From Flavobacteriaceae bacterium CG2_30_34_30 (GTDB lineage: Bacteria > Bacteroidota > Bacteroidia > Flavobacteriales > Flavobacteriaceae): DNA of 45,731 nucleotides. Shown piece after piece: positions 18,801 to 26,580 of the stretch. The notes under the pieces are model-generated. The model had not been told where the DNA came from, searched no databases, and was given only the letters and a program-made list of their open reading frames with translations. The stretch covers positions 1 through 45,731 of the forward strand of contig MNYN01000035.1 of assembly GCA_001873105.1 (NCBI GenBank), given 5' to 3'. The position numbers and the translations under genes were made by a program. The first letter of the stretch is position 1; every line of letters begins with the position of its first letter.

Positions 18801-19535
18801 ATGAAAACAAATTTTAAATTTATCATTGTTTTTTCCGTTTTTCTGGCTTTTACCACAAGTTCTTGTAATATTAATTATTTAATAGGAGGTATAGAAGGAA
18901 ATGGTAATGTTACAAAAATAGAAAGAAAAACTACTGAAAAAATAACAAGTATTAAAGCAGCAAATGGCCTGGATGTAATTATTGTAAATAGTACTGCCCA
19001 ACTTGTTACTGTTGAAACCGATGAAAATCTGCATGACATAATTGAAACCAAACTGGAAGATGGAACACTTTATATTAAAGCAACCAAAAACATTAAAAAA
19101 GCGAAATCTAAATTGGTTATGGTAGCAATTTTTGACAACTTAGACGCTATTGAAGCAAGTTCAGGAGCAAATATCAAGAGTATAACTACGGTTTTTTCTG
19201 ATAATTTGTATGTAAAATCCAGCAGTGGAGCCTCAATAGAATTAAATGTATTGGCTAAAAATTTAACTGTAAAATCCAGCAGTGGTTCCTCTATCGTATT
19301 AAACGGGCAATCACTACAACTAGACACAAAATCGTCTAGTGGAAGTTCCATAAATGCCAATGATTTATCAGCAAATCATGCCACTGCTAAAGCATCCAGT
19401 GGTGCTACAATTTCACTAAACGTAGAATCTTCATTAAATGCAGAGGCATCTAGTGGAGGAGAAATTTCCTATAGGGGTGACCCAAAAGTGGTAAATAAAA
19501 ACGCATCCTATTCAGGAAATGTAAAAAAAATGTAG
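18801..19535 (+). CDS. GIN-domain (DUF2807) exported protein
   Basis: A 244-residue exported protein with a lipoprotein signal (FTTSSC, Cys at about 22) and a head-GIN/DUF2807 domain. The body is a right-handed beta-helix-like repeat: the motif K-S-S-S-G-[AS]-S recurs at steps of about 19 residues from about residue 115 to 220. The family was called putative auto-transporter adhesin, but no adhesion role is shown here. It is the last gene of the PadR-PspC operon, followed by a strong terminator. A function in sensing envelope stress together with PspC is inference. Confidence 0.85.
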   Translation: MKTNFKFIIVFSVFLAFTTSSCNINYLIGGIEGNGNVTKIERKTTEKITSIKAANGLDVIIVNSTAQLVTVETDENLHDIIETKLEDGTLYIKATKNIKKAKSKLVMVAIFDNLDAIEASSGANIKSITTVFSDNLYVKSSSGASIELNVLAKNLTVKSSSGSSIVLNGQSLQLDTKSSSGSSINANDLSANHATAKASSGATISLNVESSLNAEASSGGEISYRGDPKVVNKNASYSGNVKKM

Positions 19536-19550
19536 CTTTTAAAAAAAGTA

Positions 19551-19580
19551 AAAAACCGAACAAAATAGTTCGGTTTTTTT
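19551..19580 (+). terminator. Rho-independent terminator of the PadR operon
   Basis: CCGAAC (19556-19561) pairs with GTTCGG (19568-19573) over a 6-base loop. It is preceded by five A and followed by seven T, a textbook intrinsic terminator. Confidence 0.9.
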
Positions 19581-19591
19581 GCACAAGGGTT

Positions 19592-19636
19592 TATGACTAA
19601 AATCATAGTCGTTTTTGTTAAAATCCCTTAATTTTG
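19592..19636 (+). promoter_or_regulatory. CRP/FNR-type operator and promoter of hemN
   Basis: TATGA-CTAAAA-TCATA (19592-19607) is a perfect 5-6-5 inverted repeat with CRP/FNR spacing. Its centre (19599.5) is 29.5 bp before the TAATTTTG -7 box (19629-19636), placing it at about -41.5 from the predicted start, a class II activator position. The same arrangement recurs six more times in this window. Confidence 0.8.
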
Positions 19637-19655
19637 TTCTTCTAAACCAAGGAGA

Positions 19656-21017
19656 ATGAATAATCTAGTACAAAAATACAACGTCCCAGGACCCCGATAT
19701 ACAAGCTATCCCACAGTGCCATATTGGGATTCCAGTAATTTTACTGCTTCTAACTGGAATCAGTTGCTTGTTGATAGTTTTAAAAAACACAATAGCACCG
19801 ATGGAATAAGCCTTTATATTCACCTTCCTTTTTGTGAAAGTCTATGCACCTTTTGTGGATGTAACAAGCGCATTACAAAAAGGCATGAAGTGGAAAATCC
19901 TTATATAGAAGCCCTACTCAAGGAATGGCAATTATATGTACAACTTTTACCAGAAAAACCACTTATAAAAGAAATTCATCTTGGTGGAGGTACACCCACT
20001 TTTTTTTCTCCGGAAAATTTAACCCATTTAATTAATGGAATAAAAAAGAATAGTACAATTTCTAAAGACCATGCTTTTAGTTTTGAAGGACATCCAAACA
20101 ACACAACGGAAGAACATTTACAAGCTTTATATAATGTAGGATTCCGAAGAGTAAGTTATGGCGTGCAAGATTATAATATGGCCGTACAGATAGCAATTCA
20201 TCGCATTCAACCCTTTGAAAATGTAAAAAAAGCAACAGACCTTGCCCGAAAAATAGGATATACTTCCGTTGGTCACGATATTATTTTTGGATTACCGATG
20301 CAAACTTTAAATCACGTTAAAGAAACCATACAAAAAACAAAAGAGCTCCTCCCCGACCGCATTGCATTTTATAGCTATGCCCACGTGCCATGGATTAAAG
20401 GAAACGGACAACGAGGTTTTGATGAAAAAGATTTGCCAACGCCTCAATTAAAAAGCCAACTTTATGAAGTGGGTAAAAAAATGTTAGAAGAAATAGGCTA
20501 TACCGAAATTGGAATGGACCATTTTGCATTACCTACAGACTCCCTTTATGAAGCTATGGAAAACAAAAAATTGCATAGAAACTTTATGGGCTACACCACC
20601 ACACAAACAAAAATAATGATAGGATTAGGGGTTTCCAGTATTAGTGATAGCTGGAACGCATTTGCCCAAAATGTAAAAACTATTGAAGAGTATTATCAAA
20701 TGCTTGAACAAGATAAAATTCCAGTTTTTAGAGGACACTTTCTTAATAAAGAAGACCAAGTAATTCGACAACATATTTTAAATTTAATGTGCCAACTAGA
20801 AACTTCTTGGCAAGAAGATAAACTATATTTTCCTGAATTACCCTCCATTTTAGAAAATTTAACTGAAATGCAGGAAGATGGTCTGCTCCTTATAGAAAAA
20901 TCAGCTTTAAAAATTACCGAAAAAGGACGCCCTTTTGTTCGTAATGTCTGTATGGCTTTTGATTTGTTATTGCAAAGGCATCAACCAGAAACACAATTAT
21001 TTTCAATGACTGTTTAA
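19656..21017 (+). CDS. hemN: Oxygen-independent coproporphyrinogen III oxidase
   Basis: A 453-residue radical SAM enzyme that decarboxylates coproporphyrinogen III to protoporphyrinogen IX without oxygen. The start MNNLVQKYNVPGPRYTSYP and the iron-sulfur motif C60-x3-C64-x2-C67-x-C69 are diagnostic for true HemN rather than HemW. GGGTP (SAM binding) and GIGMDHFALP-type segments follow. The length is normal. A purine-rich AGGAG lies just before the ATG, unusual in this window. It is driven by a CRP/FNR-type promoter, fitting expression when oxygen is low, and supplies heme for the denitrification cytochromes downstream. The universal stress gene follows by 17 bp. Confidence 0.96.
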   Translation: MNNLVQKYNVPGPRYTSYPTVPYWDSSNFTASNWNQLLVDSFKKHNSTDGISLYIHLPFCESLCTFCGCNKRITKRHEVENPYIEALLKEWQLYVQLLPEKPLIKEIHLGGGTPTFFSPENLTHLINGIKKNSTISKDHAFSFEGHPNNTTEEHLQALYNVGFRRVSYGVQDYNMAVQIAIHRIQPFENVKKATDLARKIGYTSVGHDIIFGLPMQTLNHVKETIQKTKELLPDRIAFYSYAHVPWIKGNGQRGFDEKDLPTPQLKSQLYEVGKKMLEEIGYTEIGMDHFALPTDSLYEAMENKKLHRNFMGYTTTQTKIMIGLGVSSISDSWNAFAQNVKTIEEYYQMLEQDKIPVFRGHFLNKEDQVIRQHILNLMCQLETSWQEDKLYFPELPSILENLTEMQEDGLLLIEKSALKITEKGRPFVRNVCMAFDLLLQRHQPETQLFSMTV

Positions 21018-21034
21018 CCCTTAAAATTAAGACT

Positions 21035-21868
21035 ATGAAAAAAATTATTGTTCCCGTCGATTTCTCAAAACATTCTGAGTTTGCCTTGGAGGCAGCTGCA
21101 GACATTGCCAAAAAACAAAATGCAGAGTTATTACTTTTGCATATGTTGGATATTTCCGACCAAATGATAAGTATTACAGAGTCCACTCAAAGAAGAGAAC
21201 TAATGTTTTTTATACAAATGGCAACAAAACAGTTTGAAAAATTTGTAGACAAAAAATATTTAAAAGGCATTAAGGTAACCCCAATCATAAAAAACCATAA
21301 AGTTTTTGAAGAAATTAATAATGTAGCAAATGAAGTAAAAGCAGATTTGATTGTTATGGGTTCTAAAGGCGCCACTGGAGTTAAAGGCTATCTTGTAGGT
21401 TCCAACACAGAAAAAGTGGTTCGTACTTCCGAAATTCCTGTGTTAATCTTTAAAAATAAAGTAAAGGAATTTGCTCCCAAAATTATGGTTTTTGCATCAG
21501 ATTTTGATTTAGAAAACATAAATGCCTATAAAAAAATTAAAACCATTGCAAACAAAATGAATGCTAAAATTAAATTAGTCTATATCAACACCCCTAACGT
21601 AAAATTTAAAAACTCCAACGAAATAAATAAACAAATACACGCTTTTTTAAAACAAACGAAAATACCTCAAGAAGCAAAAGAATTTTTGGTATATAATGAT
21701 TATTCCGTAGAAGACGGAATTTTAAATGCCTCCAAATTTCTGAATGCCGATTGTATTGCTATTCCTACCCACGGTAGAAAAGGAGTAAACAAAATTTTGG
21801 CCGGTAGCATTAGTGAAGATATTGCAAACCATGCCAGCTTACCTGTTTTAACAGTAAAAATTGAATAA
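21035..21868 (+). CDS. Tandem universal stress protein
   Basis: A 277-residue protein with two UspA domains in tandem. The first begins KKIIVPVDFSKHSEFALEAA and ends with the nucleotide-binding loop GSKGATGVKGYLVGSNTEKVVR. The second (about 150-277) ends with THGRKGVNKILAGSISEDIANHASLPVLTVKI. Both G-2x-G-9x-G-S/N-type loops are recognisable, so ATP binding is likely. It lies 17 bp behind hemN and probably shares its promoter. USPs are often induced by oxygen limitation; the target is unknown. Confidence 0.93.
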   Translation: MKKIIVPVDFSKHSEFALEAAADIAKKQNAELLLLHMLDISDQMISITESTQRRELMFFIQMATKQFEKFVDKKYLKGIKVTPIIKNHKVFEEINNVANEVKADLIVMGSKGATGVKGYLVGSNTEKVVRTSEIPVLIFKNKVKEFAPKIMVFASDFDLENINAYKKIKTIANKMNAKIKLVYINTPNVKFKNSNEINKQIHAFLKQTKIPQEAKEFLVYNDYSVEDGILNASKFLNADCIAIPTHGRKGVNKILAGSISEDIANHASLPVLTVKIE

Positions 21869-21913
21869 CTAATTCATTACGAATTATTTACACTTTTTTT
21901 ATACCAATAGCTA

Positions 21914-21958
21914 TATGATTTTAATCATAAAGTTTACTCCGTTTAATTTATAATTTTA
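21914..21958 (+). promoter_or_regulatory. CRP/FNR-type operator and promoter of the cytochrome c lipoprotein gene
   Basis: TATGA-TTTTAA-TCATA (21914-21929), centre 21921.5, is exactly 29.5 bp before TAATTTTA (21951-21958). The start codon follows 26 bp after the box. Confidence 0.8.
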
Positions 21959-21983
21959 CACCAATAATCTTTAACTAAAAAAC

Positions 21984-22487
21984 ATGAAAAAAACACTTAA
22001 AACCATTGCTCTCCTTTTTGTACTTTCTATAATAGCTTCCTGTGGCAATTCTGAAAAAAAGGATGAAAAAGAACAAGTAAAACTAGGGGACTACAGCAAA
22101 CAAGAAACAAAAAAAGAAGTGAAAGCTACAAGTTCTGCGGATATGATAGACATGTCAAACAAAGGTATAGGACCAATCAAATCTGTAACTCTAGCACCTG
22201 AGGTAGATCAAGCTCTTGCTGCCCATGGGCAAGAAGTTTACAACAAAATGTGTACTGCCTGCCATAAACCAACTAAAAAATTCATAGGACCGGCACCAAT
22301 TGGTGTTTTAGAAAGAAGATCTCCCGAATGGATTATGAATATGATATTAAATCCGGAAGAAATGATTGCCAAAGACCCTATTGCTAAACAGCTTTTAATT
22401 GAGTCTAATATGGCAGTAATGGCAAATCAGAACCTTACCGAGGCAGATGCTAGAGCTGTGCTTGAATATTTTAGAACCATTAAATAA
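21984..22487 (+). CDS. Lipoprotein c-type cytochrome (nos-associated)
   Basis: A 167-residue lipoprotein: the signal peptide ends in the lipobox IIASC (Cys20). A charged linker of about 50 residues leads to one class I cytochrome c domain with heme motif C90-T-A-C93-H94 and a probable Met ligand in the MAVMANQ segment near residue 150. It is exposed to the periplasm. It has its own CRP/FNR-type promoter and sits just before the nosZ unit, a place where clade II nos clusters usually carry cytochromes. It probably brings electrons to NosZ or NirK; which one cannot be decided from sequence. Confidence 0.9.
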   Translation: MKKTLKTIALLFVLSIIASCGNSEKKDEKEQVKLGDYSKQETKKEVKATSSADMIDMSNKGIGPIKSVTLAPEVDQALAAHGQEVYNKMCTACHKPTKKFIGPAPIGVLERRSPEWIMNMILNPEEMIAKDPIAKQLLIESNMAVMANQNLTEADARAVLEYFRTIK

Positions 22488-22491
22488 TGAG

Positions 22492-22536
22492 TATGACTTT
22501 AGTCATAGTTTAATTGATTTGATGCTTATAATTTTA
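22492..22536 (+). promoter_or_regulatory. CRP/FNR-type operator and promoter of fasciclin-nosZ
   Basis: TATGA-CTTTAG-TCATA (22492-22507) is the most symmetric copy: ATGACT-TT-AGTCAT. Its centre (22499.5) is 29.5 bp before TAATTTTA (22529-22536). It begins 5 bp after the cytochrome stop codon. Confidence 0.82.
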
Positions 22537-22566
22537 ATCCATCTAACCAATTTATAAACAAAAAAT

Positions 22567-23157
22567 ATGAACAGTTTTAAAAAAATCGTTACACTTTTCT
22601 TTCTTAGTTGTTTTTTGATCTTTTTAGGATGCAAAAATTCAGAAAAAACAGAAACAACCTTAGAAAGTACATCAGAAAACACCCAATCTTCTACCTTAAA
22701 TAAAGGACAAGCCTTTATTGAAGATGAAAGTGCAGAGCCTAATGCATTGCGATTAGCAATCAATTCACCAGACCACACCACACTTGTTGCAGCTGTGCAA
22801 GCAGCCGGAGTAGAAAATGCTTTAGTAAATGTAGGTCCTCTAACCGTTTTTGCACCAACAAACGCTGCTTTTGATAAAATTGATAAAGCAACACTTGATG
22901 ATTTACTTCAACCTGAAAACCAAGAAAAACTGGCTTACATCCTAACCAACCATGTAGCTCCAAGCAACTATCCTATAGAAACATTAATTAAAAATGTAGA
23001 AAAAGATAGAACACTTTACATGGCTTCCGGTCAATATCTAGAAGTTACTCAAGAAGGGGATGCTATTTATGTAGGCGGTACTAAAATTATTGCCTCCATC
23101 AAAGTAAGTAATGGATGGGTACACGTAATAGAAGATGTTATTTTACCAAAAAACTAA
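22567..23157 (+). CDS. Fasciclin-domain lipoprotein cotranscribed with nosZ
   Basis: A 196-residue lipoprotein (lipobox IFLGC, Cys22) with a single fasciclin/BIgH3 domain at about residues 60-193: hydrophobic SPDHTTLVAAVQAAGVENAL, the H1 motif GPLTVFAPTNAAFDKI, and the H2 region NGWVHVIEDVILP. Fasciclin domains mediate adhesion or protein contacts. It is the first gene after a CRP/FNR-type promoter, and nosZ starts 16 bp after its stop, so it must be expressed with nitrous oxide reductase. A scaffolding or copper-site assembly role in the periplasm is a guess supported only by context. Confidence 0.88.
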   Translation: MNSFKKIVTLFFLSCFLIFLGCKNSEKTETTLESTSENTQSSTLNKGQAFIEDESAEPNALRLAINSPDHTTLVAAVQAAGVENALVNVGPLTVFAPTNAAFDKIDKATLDDLLQPENQEKLAYILTNHVAPSNYPIETLIKNVEKDRTLYMASGQYLEVTQEGDAIYVGGTKIIASIKVSNGWVHVIEDVILPKN

Positions 23158-23173
23158 CCAAATACAGAAAACA

Positions 23174-25126
23174 ATGAAAAAAATAAATTTTATTTTATCT
23201 TTTGCAATACTTGCCTCTTTATTGGTAAGTTGTGGAGGCGATAACTCCAATAAAAAATCGGGTGCTTTAGTAGGAAACGCTGCAGAGCGAGTTTATGTTG
23301 CCCCGGGAGAATATGATGAGTATTATGCCTTTTTATCCGGTGGATTTAGCGGGCAACTATCCGTTTACGGACTGCCTTCAGGAAGACTCTTTAAAGTAAT
23401 TCCTGTTTTTTCACAAAATCCTGAAAACGGATATGGTTACAACGAAGAAACAAAACCTATGCTAAATACCTCCTATGGATTTATTCCTTGGGGAGATGCT
23501 CACCACCCGGACATTTCACAAACCAATGGTGAATTAGATGGGAGATGGATTTTTATCAACGAAAACAATACACCTAGAATTGCCCGTATTGACTTAACAA
23601 CCTTTCAAACCGCTGAAATTCTAGAAATCCCAAATAGTGCCGGTAACCATAGTTCTTCATTTATAACAGAAAACACCGAGTATATAGTTGCTGGAACTCG
23701 TTTCTCCGTTCCTTCTCCTCAAAAAGATATGCCTATTGAAGAAATGAAAGGAACTTTTAAAGGACCTCTAACCTTTATTTCCATTCATCCAGAAACAGGA
23801 AATTTGAATATTGAATTTCAATTAATTATGCCCGGGTTCAACTACGACCTTTCTCATCCGGGAAGAAATAAATCACACGGTTGGTTTTTCTTTACTACCT
23901 ATAATACAGAAGAAGCACACTCCTTATTAGAAGTAAATGCCTCACAAAACGATAAAGATTATATTGCTGCAGTAAACTGGAAAGTTATAGAGCAATACGT
24001 TAAAAATGGTGGAGGCACTAAAATGGCAGTTAAATATGCGCACAACATCTTAAACGAAAGCACCCATACAGCCACTTCAACTATTCTTAATGAAATTACC
24101 ACTGTAAATCCATTAGATGTGCCAGGAGCTGTTTATTATTTGCCAACTCCAAAATCACCTCACGGTTGTGATGTGGATCCTTCTGGTGAATATATCGTAG
24201 GTAGTGGTAAACTATCAACCGATTTAACGGTACACTCTTTTTCAAAAATGTTAAAAGCCATTGAGGAAAAAAACTTTTCAGGGGAAGCATATGGCATTCC
24301 TATTCTGAATTTTGAAGCTATTAATGCCGGTGTGGTTAAACAAGCAGGACTTGGACCATTACATACTGAATTTGATGATAAAGGAAATGGATACACTTCT
24401 TTTTTCATCTCTTCTGAAATTGTTAAATGGAAATTAGAAACTTGGGAAGTGGTTGATAGACAGCCAGTTTTCTATTCTATCGGTCACTTGATGGTACCTG
24501 GTGGAAATTCCAGAAAACCATTCGGAAAATATATGTTGGCACTTAACAAAATTACCAAAGACCGTTATTTACCCACAGGTCCTGAAGTAACTCAATCTGC
24601 GCAATTATTTGATATTACCGGTGAAAAAATGGAACTCCTTTTAGACTTTCCAACCATTGGTGAACCTCATTATGCTGCAGGAATACCAGCAGAAATATTA
24701 ATGAAAAATTCGAAAAAAATATACCCCCTTTCAGAAAATAAACATCCAAATGTTACTCTTTCTGAAAAAGAAGCAAAAGTAGTGCGTAATGGCAATGAAG
24801 TTCATGTGTATATGACTATGATACGTAGCCATTTTGCTCCGGATAATATTGAAGGAGTGCAAGTTGGAGATAAAGTATTTTTTCACGTAACCAATCTAGA
24901 ACAAGACTATGATGTCCCTCACGGTTTTGCGATGATAGGTGCAAATACTGCAGAGTTATTAATTATGCCCGGAGAAACAAGAACCTCAACTTGGGAACCT
25001 AAACGAGAAGGTGTTTGGCCTTTTTATTGTACAGACTTCTGTTCAGCGCTTCACCAAGAAATGCAAGGTTATATCAGAGTTTCTCCTAAAGGCAGTAGTG
25101 TTCCATTAAAATGGTCATTAGATTAG
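23174..25126 (+). CDS. nosZ: Nitrous oxide reductase, clade II (Sec-dependent)
   Basis: Catalyses the last step of denitrification, N2O to N2, in the periplasm. The 650-residue protein starts at ATG 23174; an in-frame TTG at 23135 would run back over the fasciclin stop. The signal has a lipobox (LLVSC) and no twin-arginine motif, the hallmark of clade II (atypical) NosZ. CuZ ligand motifs include DAHHPD (near residue 100) and SHPGRNKSHGW. The C-terminal cupredoxin domain carries the CuA motif CTDFCSALHQEM, with Cys-x3-Cys-x3-His-x2-Met spacing. It is cotranscribed with the fasciclin lipoprotein, ends at a strong terminator, and its assembly genes follow under a separate promoter. Confidence 0.97.
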   Translation: MKKINFILSFAILASLLVSCGGDNSNKKSGALVGNAAERVYVAPGEYDEYYAFLSGGFSGQLSVYGLPSGRLFKVIPVFSQNPENGYGYNEETKPMLNTSYGFIPWGDAHHPDISQTNGELDGRWIFINENNTPRIARIDLTTFQTAEILEIPNSAGNHSSSFITENTEYIVAGTRFSVPSPQKDMPIEEMKGTFKGPLTFISIHPETGNLNIEFQLIMPGFNYDLSHPGRNKSHGWFFFTTYNTEEAHSLLEVNASQNDKDYIAAVNWKVIEQYVKNGGGTKMAVKYAHNILNESTHTATSTILNEITTVNPLDVPGAVYYLPTPKSPHGCDVDPSGEYIVGSGKLSTDLTVHSFSKMLKAIEEKNFSGEAYGIPILNFEAINAGVVKQAGLGPLHTEFDDKGNGYTSFFISSEIVKWKLETWEVVDRQPVFYSIGHLMVPGGNSRKPFGKYMLALNKITKDRYLPTGPEVTQSAQLFDITGEKMELLLDFPTIGEPHYAAGIPAEILMKNSKKIYPLSENKHPNVTLSEKEAKVVRNGNEVHVYMTMIRSHFAPDNIEGVQVGDKVFFHVTNLEQDYDVPHGFAMIGANTAELLIMPGETRTSTWEPKREGVWPFYCTDFCSALHQEMQGYIRVSPKGSSVPLKWSLD

Positions 25127-25173
25127 TATCTTTCTTAAAAATTAATTGGTTATTACTTTTTTTGATTTAATGT

Positions 25174-25212
25174 AAAGCGAGTAGTACCGCAATAGCTCTA
25201 CTCGCTTTTTTT
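25174..25212 (+). terminator. Rho-independent terminator of nosZ
   Basis: AAAGCGAGTAG (25174-25184) pairs perfectly with CTACTCGCTTT (25198-25208) over a 13-base loop and is followed by a T-run. It separates nosZ from the assembly genes. Confidence 0.9.
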
Positions 25213-25286
25213 TAAAAAATTATTTTAAAAGTATTTATATAACAAAAATCTTACTCTGAATACCTAATTAAGAAAATAAATTATAT

Positions 25287-25331
25287 CATGAAATAAGCCA
25301 TAACAATTTTGAATACCAATTAAAAATATTG
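25287..25331 (+). promoter_or_regulatory. Degenerate CRP/FNR-type site and weak promoter before the nos membrane gene
   Basis: CATGA-AATAAG-CCATA (25287-25302) differs from TATGA-N6-TCATA at two positions. A poor -7 candidate, AAATATTG (25324-25331), is at the same 29.5-bp distance. I accept it mainly because of that spacing. Confidence 0.4.
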
Positions 25332-25377
25332 AATGGCGAATTTCATCTGATCTTTAAAAACAAATAAATATAAACAG

Positions 25378-25992
25378 ATGAAAAAAGCAAGTTTATTAAT
25401 GATTTTAGGAGCTCTTTTATTACTAGCTCTTTACAAATTTCCGCTTTGGAACATAACACTAGGAGCTCCACAATACCCGGATCCTCTAGGAATGAACATA
25501 TTTTTTAATGGCGTACAAGGTGTTGAGGAGTTTGATATTCAAAATATTGACGGTGTAAACCATTACATCGGCATGAAAAAAGTACCAAAAAAAGAAGATA
25601 TGTGGGAATTTACAGTTTTTCCAATCTTTATTGTCGCTATGAGCGCCATAGGCATTCTTATCGGATTTTTAGGTTTCTTTAAAAAAATTAGTTACAAATG
25701 GTTTTTGGGTTGGCTTGTTGTTATGCTGGTTTTTGGAATCTACGGACTATATGATTTTAACCTATGGTTACAAGATTATGGTACTGACTTAGACCCTAAA
25801 GCAATAATGAAATTAACCGATGCTCAAGGCAATCAAATGAGTTATAAGCCACCCTTTATTGGCACAAAACACATCCTTAACTTTACCGCACAATCCTACC
25901 CTAGAATAGGAACTCTATTTGTGTTTTTAGGTACTTTATTCCCATTATTAGCCTATGTTGTGGGTAAAAAAAGTAGTGTTTCTAAAAAATAA
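25378..25992 (+). CDS. Conserved nos-cluster membrane protein, four helices
   Basis: A 204-residue inner-membrane protein with four hydrophobic segments: about 4-22, 80-101, 110-128 and 178-196. The first loop (residues 25-75) is periplasmic-looking and contains NITLGAPQYPDPLGMNIFFNGVQG. The second loop has YDFNLWLQDYGTDLDP, followed by YKPPFIGTKHILNFTAQSYP. I know of no assigned domain, but proteins of this shape recur just upstream of nosL in Bacteroidota clade II nos clusters. It is 8 bp upstream of nosL and probably acts in NosZ maturation or electron supply. The conserved acidic, aromatic and histidine residues in the outer loops could bind metal or quinol; this is inference. Confidence 0.7.
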   Translation: MKKASLLMILGALLLLALYKFPLWNITLGAPQYPDPLGMNIFFNGVQGVEEFDIQNIDGVNHYIGMKKVPKKEDMWEFTVFPIFIVAMSAIGILIGFLGFFKKISYKWFLGWLVVMLVFGIYGLYDFNLWLQDYGTDLDPKAIMKLTDAQGNQMSYKPPFIGTKHILNFTAQSYPRIGTLFVFLGTLFPLLAYVVGKKSSVSKK

Positions 25993-26000
25993 AAAATAAT

Positions 26001-26453
26001 ATGAAAGCACGTACATATTTTTCTTTAATCCTCTTGTTGATTTTTTTAACCTCAGCATGCAATGTAGCACCAGATTCAATAAATTATGGGTCTGATGCCT
26101 GCCATTATTGTTCTATGACAATAGTCGATAAAACACATGCAGCACAAACGGTTACCAAAAAAGGAAAACAATTTAAATATGATTCCATAGAATGTTTGGT
26201 TAATGACTTGATTTTAAAACAAAATGAAGCTGAATTATCTCTTATTTTTGTTGCAAATTATACGTCTCCCGGGAAAATGATTAGTGCTGAAAATGCGGTA
26301 TATTTTATTAGTGATGCCATTACAAGTCCCATGGGTGCAAATTTAACTGCTGTTGATTCTAAAGATAAATTAGAAACTATTTTAAACGAAAAAGAGTATG
26401 AAACATTTTCCTGGACTACATTAAAAGAGTATTTTAGAAGCAAAAATAACTAG
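26001..26453 (+). CDS. nosL: NosL copper chaperone lipoprotein
   Basis: A 150-residue outer-facing lipoprotein (lipobox LTSAC, Cys20) of the NosL family, which binds Cu(I) and delivers it to NosDFY for building the CuZ cluster of NosZ. The copper motif C34-H-Y-C37-S-M39 and the following DKTHAAQTVTKKGKQFKYDSIECL are characteristic; M39 is the expected extra ligand. The C-terminal MGANLTAVDSKDKLETIL segment also fits. It lies 8 bp after the four-helix protein gene, and nosD follows after 127 bp. Confidence 0.95.
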   Translation: MKARTYFSLILLLIFLTSACNVAPDSINYGSDACHYCSMTIVDKTHAAQTVTKKGKQFKYDSIECLVNDLILKQNEAELSLIFVANYTSPGKMISAENAVYFISDAITSPMGANLTAVDSKDKLETILNEKEYETFSWTTLKEYFRSKNN

Positions 26454-26518
26454 ATAGAAAATTATTGACTTATTTGAAATACTCATTAACAGATTTATCA
26501 AACCAACCTATACATTAT

Positions 26519-26560
26519 TAGGGCATTACCCTTGCCTGACTGCAAAGGCAGGTCTGACCA
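26519..26560. repeat. GC-richer block of small hairpins between nosL and nosD
   Basis: A 42-bp patch, clearly richer in G+C than its surroundings, contains three mini-hairpins in a row: GGG-CATTA-CCC, TGCCT paired with AGGCA, and GGT-CTG-ACC. It resembles a remnant of a dispersed flavobacterial repeat or a weak attenuator. No T-run follows it. Confidence 0.45.
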
Positions 26561-26580
26561 TTAAAAAACAAAAAAAACAG

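Noticed and set aside
19210-19480. Regularly spaced near-identical units resembling a short direct-repeat array
   Set aside because: They are in frame and encode the K-S-S-S-G repeat of the GIN domain; the spacers are also coding and not unique, so it is not a CRISPR array.
23135-23173. In-frame TTG start extending NosZ by 13 residues
   Set aside because: It would overlap the fasciclin stop and place non-signal residues before a clean lipoprotein signal that begins at ATG 23174.
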